Assembly: GCA_020746835.1 (NCBI GenBank)
Contig: JAGPNK010000005.1
Coordinates: forward strand, 1,488,001-1,552,000
Direction: 5' to 3'
From: Stachybotrys elegans
Taxonomy: Eukaryota > Ascomycota > Sordariomycetes > Hypocreales > Stachybotryaceae
Length of the DNA: 64,000 nucleotides
The notes beneath the pieces are model-generated. The model was not told the origin of the DNA and did not search any database. It worked only from the letters and a program-made list of their open reading frames with translations. Both the position numbers and the translations under genes were made by a program. How positions within the stretch are numbered: the stretch's first letter is position 1; each line of letters opens with the position of its first letter. Below are positions 60,459-64,000 of this stretch, piece after piece.

Positions 60459-61844
60459 AGCAGATGACGTATAGGGATTATGACTACTGCGATTTATCAC
60501 ATGATGTAACGGCGCATGATGGACTCTGGGCGGGCGTTTGGGGGTGTTTGACACTACATGTATGCTACCTAAGGTTGGGAATCTGGGGGATGGATGTGCA
60601 TGGCTCGGAGTCTTTTACTTCTCTCTTTCTCTTCTTCTTTCACGCCATCTCAGAGGAAGAAGAAGATTCGTAATGACAATGTCAATGAATACCAGGATGT
60701 CAGGCGTATGCGTGTTTCATGGCATGTGGAACAGGATTCAAGTAAATTGATCACTTCGATGTAATTACCTCTCCCGCTCCTATGCCAAGATAGATGAAAC
60801 GTCTAAACTGCAATTTCTTTTTTCTTTCCTTTCTTTTTGCGAAGAAAATTTGAACGACTGAGGGTCGCCATTTCGCTGATGTTTCCTCTTTCATGCCTGG
60901 TAGCGAGCCGACGGAGGCGATGAGCTGTCACAGTGTTGTGCACAGGTAGAGCTATTCCCATCTTTACCGAACCGAGGTTCAGTCACTACCTACAGAGCGG
61001 GTTGTCCGGCACACAAGTCATTTGCATCATGCGTGCTTATCACGCCTTCTCTCGCAAAGCGTATCCGTCCCAAGTGTTCTCCCCACCAAGTACATATGAC
61101 GGATGACTGCCGAGGACAGCCAGAAAGGATGAGACACAAGATGCTGCATGCCATCCTTTGTCCAAGCCCACCACGGGAGTGCGCTATGTCATAGGCAGTT
61201 CTAGGACTACGGCGACGTGCGCCGAGCCATCTGCATTCCAGCCGTGTCGAGGGCCGATCAGCTTCGCACGTGGGTAGGCCTATTGTTATATTCCCCTTTT
61301 CCCCACGGGGTACCCGGATGCCGTGATTTGCAGCCGCCCGGCCTTTTGAGCGGTCCACACGGCGGGTCGAGCATGCAAGACATGATGGACATGATCCAGA
61401 ATCTTAAAACTCGGTGGCTGGGCAAGGGTCTGGTTTGGAGCAAGAAGAAGATAAAATAAAAGATAAAAAGTCTGGACTCATTGTAGTCACGCGGTATGGT
61501 GGACGTGAGATGTGTAGACACATGCTATCATAGCTCATTTATCTAAAAGTCTCATCTTGGTTAACGCCCTGCTCCTGAGCATGACATGGTTCAAAAGATG
61601 GTTGGGACCAGCTATGTCGAGGAGCCTCAGGGGTGCAAACCAGCTTCAACGAAGCCGAAATCAAAGTCAAAGGCGCACACCCCAGTCGTCGGCTGCACAA
61701 GTGCTGCCTCGGAGCAAAGGGCGGCCGGGATAAGAATATGTACATATGAAGAAGTAAAAATGACGCCAAAATATTTTCCCCCTTTCCAACCCAGTTGACC
61801 CTATGTGTTACAAGAAGTGGATCTGCGAGCAATCGCACGCCGGC
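60459..61844. other. Convergent 3' region, RING gene / GH128 gene
   Basis: This 1.39-kb spacer has a T-rich run near 60815. No gene was recognised. Confidence 0.6.
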
Positions 61845-63134
61845 TTAGACGGTAGCGTAGAGCTGACCGAAGCTGCTGAGCTGAGAGGTCGAGGTCATGA
61901 GGTTGCCGACGGAGACCATGAAGTAAGAGTAGGCCTCGAGGTAGTCAATGGCGTCTAGCTTGGGGATCATGCTGGTCATGAAGTCGTTGATCTGGTCGTT
62001 GGAGCCCAGGGGAGCGAACTCAGTCAGCCAGATGGGGCGACCGCCGCAGACCTCGTGGGCCTTCTCAATGTGGGTGAGGAGAGTGTCGGCGTACTGAGCC
62101 TCAGAGTACCAGTGGACGGGGCAGAAATCGACGTGGCAGTCGGACTGGCCCTCGCAGATATCCATGAAAGACTTGAGCCAGTCGAGACCCTCGCCGGGGT
62201 TGCCACTGTTGGAGACGGCGGGGGCGCCAACGAGCACCTGGCCAGCGTATTTGCTCACGAAGGTAGCGTGGGCAGAAGCAGCACGGCCGGGGTCCATGTT
62301 GGCCTGGCTGCCAATGTCAGGCTCGTTGAAGCTGAGGACAGCCTTGGAGCCAGAGGCGATGGCAGCGTCGGCATCGTTGAACCAGTGGCTGGTGTGCATG
62401 TCGGCATCACCCCAGAGCATGGGAATGTAGTTCATGGAAGACTCGAGGCCAGAGGAAGAGGAGCCCCAGTTGTAGGTCCAACCGCAGGTCTTGCAGGCAT
62501 CGCCGAAAGTTTGGGCGAGAGAAGGGTCATTGTAGGCAAGACCACGCTTGTTGAAGAGTCCACCAGAAGGAGCCTGAGGGACGCTGGTCGGGGTCGGGGC
62601 AGCAGAGCTGGTGGGCTTGGTGGCAGGAGCGTTCTCGACGGGAGCGTTCTCAACAGGAGCATTCTCAACAGGAGCGTTCTCGACGGGAGTGTTCTCGACG
62701 GGAGTGTTCTCAACTGGAGTGTTCTCGACGGGAGTGTTCTCAACCGGAGCGTTCTCGACAGGGGCGTTCTCTGCAGGAGAAGGAGCGGCGGGAGCAGGGC
62801 TGGGAGCGATGCTCACATGAGGGACAGTCGCCTCGTTGATGGGCTCGGGGGCGGCAGGAGCAGGAGCAACCTCGACAGGAGCAGCGGTAGTCGCAGGAAC
62901 AACAACGACCGAGGTGGAGATGACGGTGGGAACGTTGGAGGTGATCTCAACAACAGGGTCGGCGACCTTGGTGGGCTCCTGGCCAGCGGTGACGTAGACA
63001 GTCTCCCAGACGGTAACCCAGTCAACCTCGAGAGCCCTCTTGTCGATGTTGTGGAGGTGGCGGTGGGAGTTGAAGGCCATGGCCTGCTCGGCGAGAGCGG
63101 CGGCGGCGACAACGGCGGCGACCTTGGAGTACAT
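61845..63134 (-). CDS. Secreted GH128-type beta-glucan hydrolase
   Basis: Single exon, 429 residues. Residues 1-20 are a signal peptide (AAVVAAAALAEQAMA). A dibasic site (IDKRALEV) at about residues 31-33 and a second KR (FNKRGLAYN) just before the catalytic domain look like Kex2 processing sites. Between them lie a Val/Thr/Pro-rich region and about ten PVEN(A/T) pentapeptides. The catalytic domain resembles the glycoside hydrolase catalytic core of GH128, TIM-barrel beta-1,3-glucanases. LSFNEPDIGSQANM holds a likely acid/base Glu, and IWLTEFAPLG the likely nucleophile. Four Cys in the domain could form disulphides. It probably acts on the fungus's own wall; the substrate preference is inference. 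Confidence 0.88.
   Translation of the reverse strand: MYSKVAAVVAAAALAEQAMAFNSHRHLHNIDKRALEVDWVTVWETVYVTAGQEPTKVADPVVEITSNVPTVISTSVVVVPATTAAPVEVAPAPAAPEPINEATVPHVSIAPSPAPAAPSPAENAPVENAPVENTPVENTPVENTPVENTPVENAPVENAPVENAPVENAPATKPTSSAAPTPTSVPQAPSGGLFNKRGLAYNDPSLAQTFGDACKTCGWTYNWGSSSSGLESSMNYIPMLWGDADMHTSHWFNDADAAIASGSKAVLSFNEPDIGSQANMDPGRAASAHATFVSKYAGQVLVGAPAVSNSGNPGEGLDWLKSFMDICEGQSDCHVDFCPVHWYSEAQYADTLLTHIEKAHEVCGGRPIWLTEFAPLGSNDQINDFMTSMIPKLDAIDYLEAYSYFMVSVGNLMTSTSQLSSFGQLYATV
62633..62772 (-). repeat. 15-bp tandem repeat coding PVEN(A/T)
   Basis: About nine to ten direct copies of a 15-bp unit with synonymous variants (CTCGACGGG, CTCAACAGG and similar). They form the linker of the GH128-type protein. 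Confidence 0.9.
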
Positions 63135-64000
63135 GGTGATGGTGCTTGTAGGTATGCGCAGCTACCGATATGGGCGAAGGTGAAGATGAAGGACAAGTGC
63201 AAGATGATGTATCTTTTTGCTTGTCGACAAAAGGGTGTCTCTCCTTCAAGGATAGACGAAAACCAGTGAATAATGAATGTCACGGAGTGAGACGGTTCCA
63301 AGTTGGCCCAAGGGGTGTGTGTGGGTGTGTGAGTGTGTGAGTGTTTGTGGTGACGAGGTTTCTGTTTGGACTTCTCAAGGATCGGCACGGCCGGGCTTTT
63401 AGAGAGCGAGCTGCAGTCTTTCAAAGACGCAAATAAAGGAATGTGAAACGAACAGCGAAAGGAAGGGTGCTGAACGTCGGGGTGTTTTTGTCTGAAGGAG
63501 AAAGGAAGGACGATGGTGAAGGAGAAGAAATCAGAGGAAGAAGAGGGAGGAAGACGAGGGTCTTTGAGGGCGGCAGGATCGGGATAAAAGAAGGGCGGTG
63601 GATCATTGAGCTCCCACACAATGGGCCTACCCTCCCGCGTACAATACTTAAGTACAGTGTGCTACCTTAGCACCTACCCACAGGTACCTGCTAGGTTGTA
63701 CCTACAGTTGCCAGGTACCTCTGCATAAGGCGGCATGCCAGCCAACACTTTGGGTACCAGTAGCCCTGAGGTTAGTCGTCCTTTTGGGAGTCCAGATTTT
63801 CTCCGAGATGCTCACTAGCAGCCCAGATGGAAGCGCAATCGCTCCATCATGGGCCACGGATCCCGGGCATGGATCAGGATCAGCTCGAGTCGTGGAGACC
63901 TGGCCAAGCTGCCAAGCTAGCGCATGTCGTGTACCCTTGCATGACCTTTGCCCTGCCCTGCCTTGCCTGCCATGCCTTGCCTTGCTTGACTCTATGAAAG
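63135..64000. promoter_or_regulatory. Promoter and leader of the GH128-type gene
   Basis: This 866-nt upstream region contains a CA-rich tract on the gene's sense strand (63314-63350), GGTACC-type motifs (63683-63720), and TGCC repeats at the window end (63950-63990). Confidence 0.55.
63314..63350 (-). repeat. CA-rich tract in the GH128 gene leader
   Basis: GT repeats on the plus strand read as CACAC in the gene direction, about 180-215 nt upstream of the start codon. Confidence 0.8.

Noticed and set aside
62055..63269. 404-codon open frame on the plus strand opposite the GH128-type gene
   Set aside because: It is the mirror of the real coding strand: the repeat unit reads open on both strands, there is no ATG-linked domain, and the minus-strand protein has signal peptide and catalytic motifs.
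1..64000. Transposons, RIP-mutated islands, CRISPR arrays, secondary-metabolite cluster
   Set aside because: No terminal repeats with a transposase, no AT-rich RIP-like block, no spaced direct repeats, and no synthase or cluster enzyme genes were recognised.

Overview
The window is nuclear DNA from a filamentous ascomycete. Coding density is moderate. Most genes carry short introns (about 50-70 nt) with GTRAGT-like donors, CTRAY branch sites and YAG acceptors. Protein sequences and long GC-rich intergenic spaces look like Sordariomycetes, most likely Hypocreales (inference; no search was possible). I see no rRNA, convincing tRNA, intact transposon, CRISPR array or secondary-metabolite cluster.

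Layout. 0.2-10.1 kb: an F-box/leucine-rich-repeat protein (-), an ING-family PHD-finger protein of the Pho23 type (-), and a cis-prenyltransferase of the Rer2 type (-). 12.4-22.9 kb: a nine-exon GH63-like glycosidase (+), mitochondrial ATP synthase OSCP (-), Mob1 (-), the lariat debranching enzyme Dbr1 (-) and elongin C (-). 23.9-26 kb: Rho4 GTPase (+) and the DASH kinetochore subunit Dad1 (-). 26.4-33.1 kb: a 2206-residue Snt1-like double-SANT protein (-). 34.4-43.5 kb: deoxyhypusine synthase (+), one or two doubtful small ORFs, a Gfo/Idh/MocA oxidoreductase (+) and the tRNA methyltransferase Trm9 (+). 44.2-45.6 kb: a Myb-type regulator (-) whose 5' end is not resolved. 45.6-54.6 kb: about 9 kb with no recognisable gene. 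54.6-63.1 kb: tubulin cofactor B (+), a PA-TM-RING protein (+) and a secreted GH128-type glucan hydrolase with a tandem-repeat linker (-).

The genes are mostly conserved housekeeping or regulatory genes. They do not form an operon-like pathway. There are loose themes: chromatin deacetylase complexes (Pho23-like, Snt1-like), mitosis, septation and cytoskeleton (Mob1, Rho4, Dad1, TBCB), translation (deoxyhypusine synthase, Trm9), glycan and wall work (Rer2-like, GH63-like, GH128-like), and intron-lariat turnover (Dbr1).

The most unusual observations are a predicted 3-nucleotide micro-exon in the GH63-like gene, a stop-free in-frame 69-nt intron in the RING gene, sense-strand CA-rich tracts in several 5' leaders, three introns ending in AAG, the 9-kb gene-poor block beside the Myb gene, and a 373-nt cofactor B intron with a pentanucleotide repeat. 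I did not find a clearly new multi-gene system.
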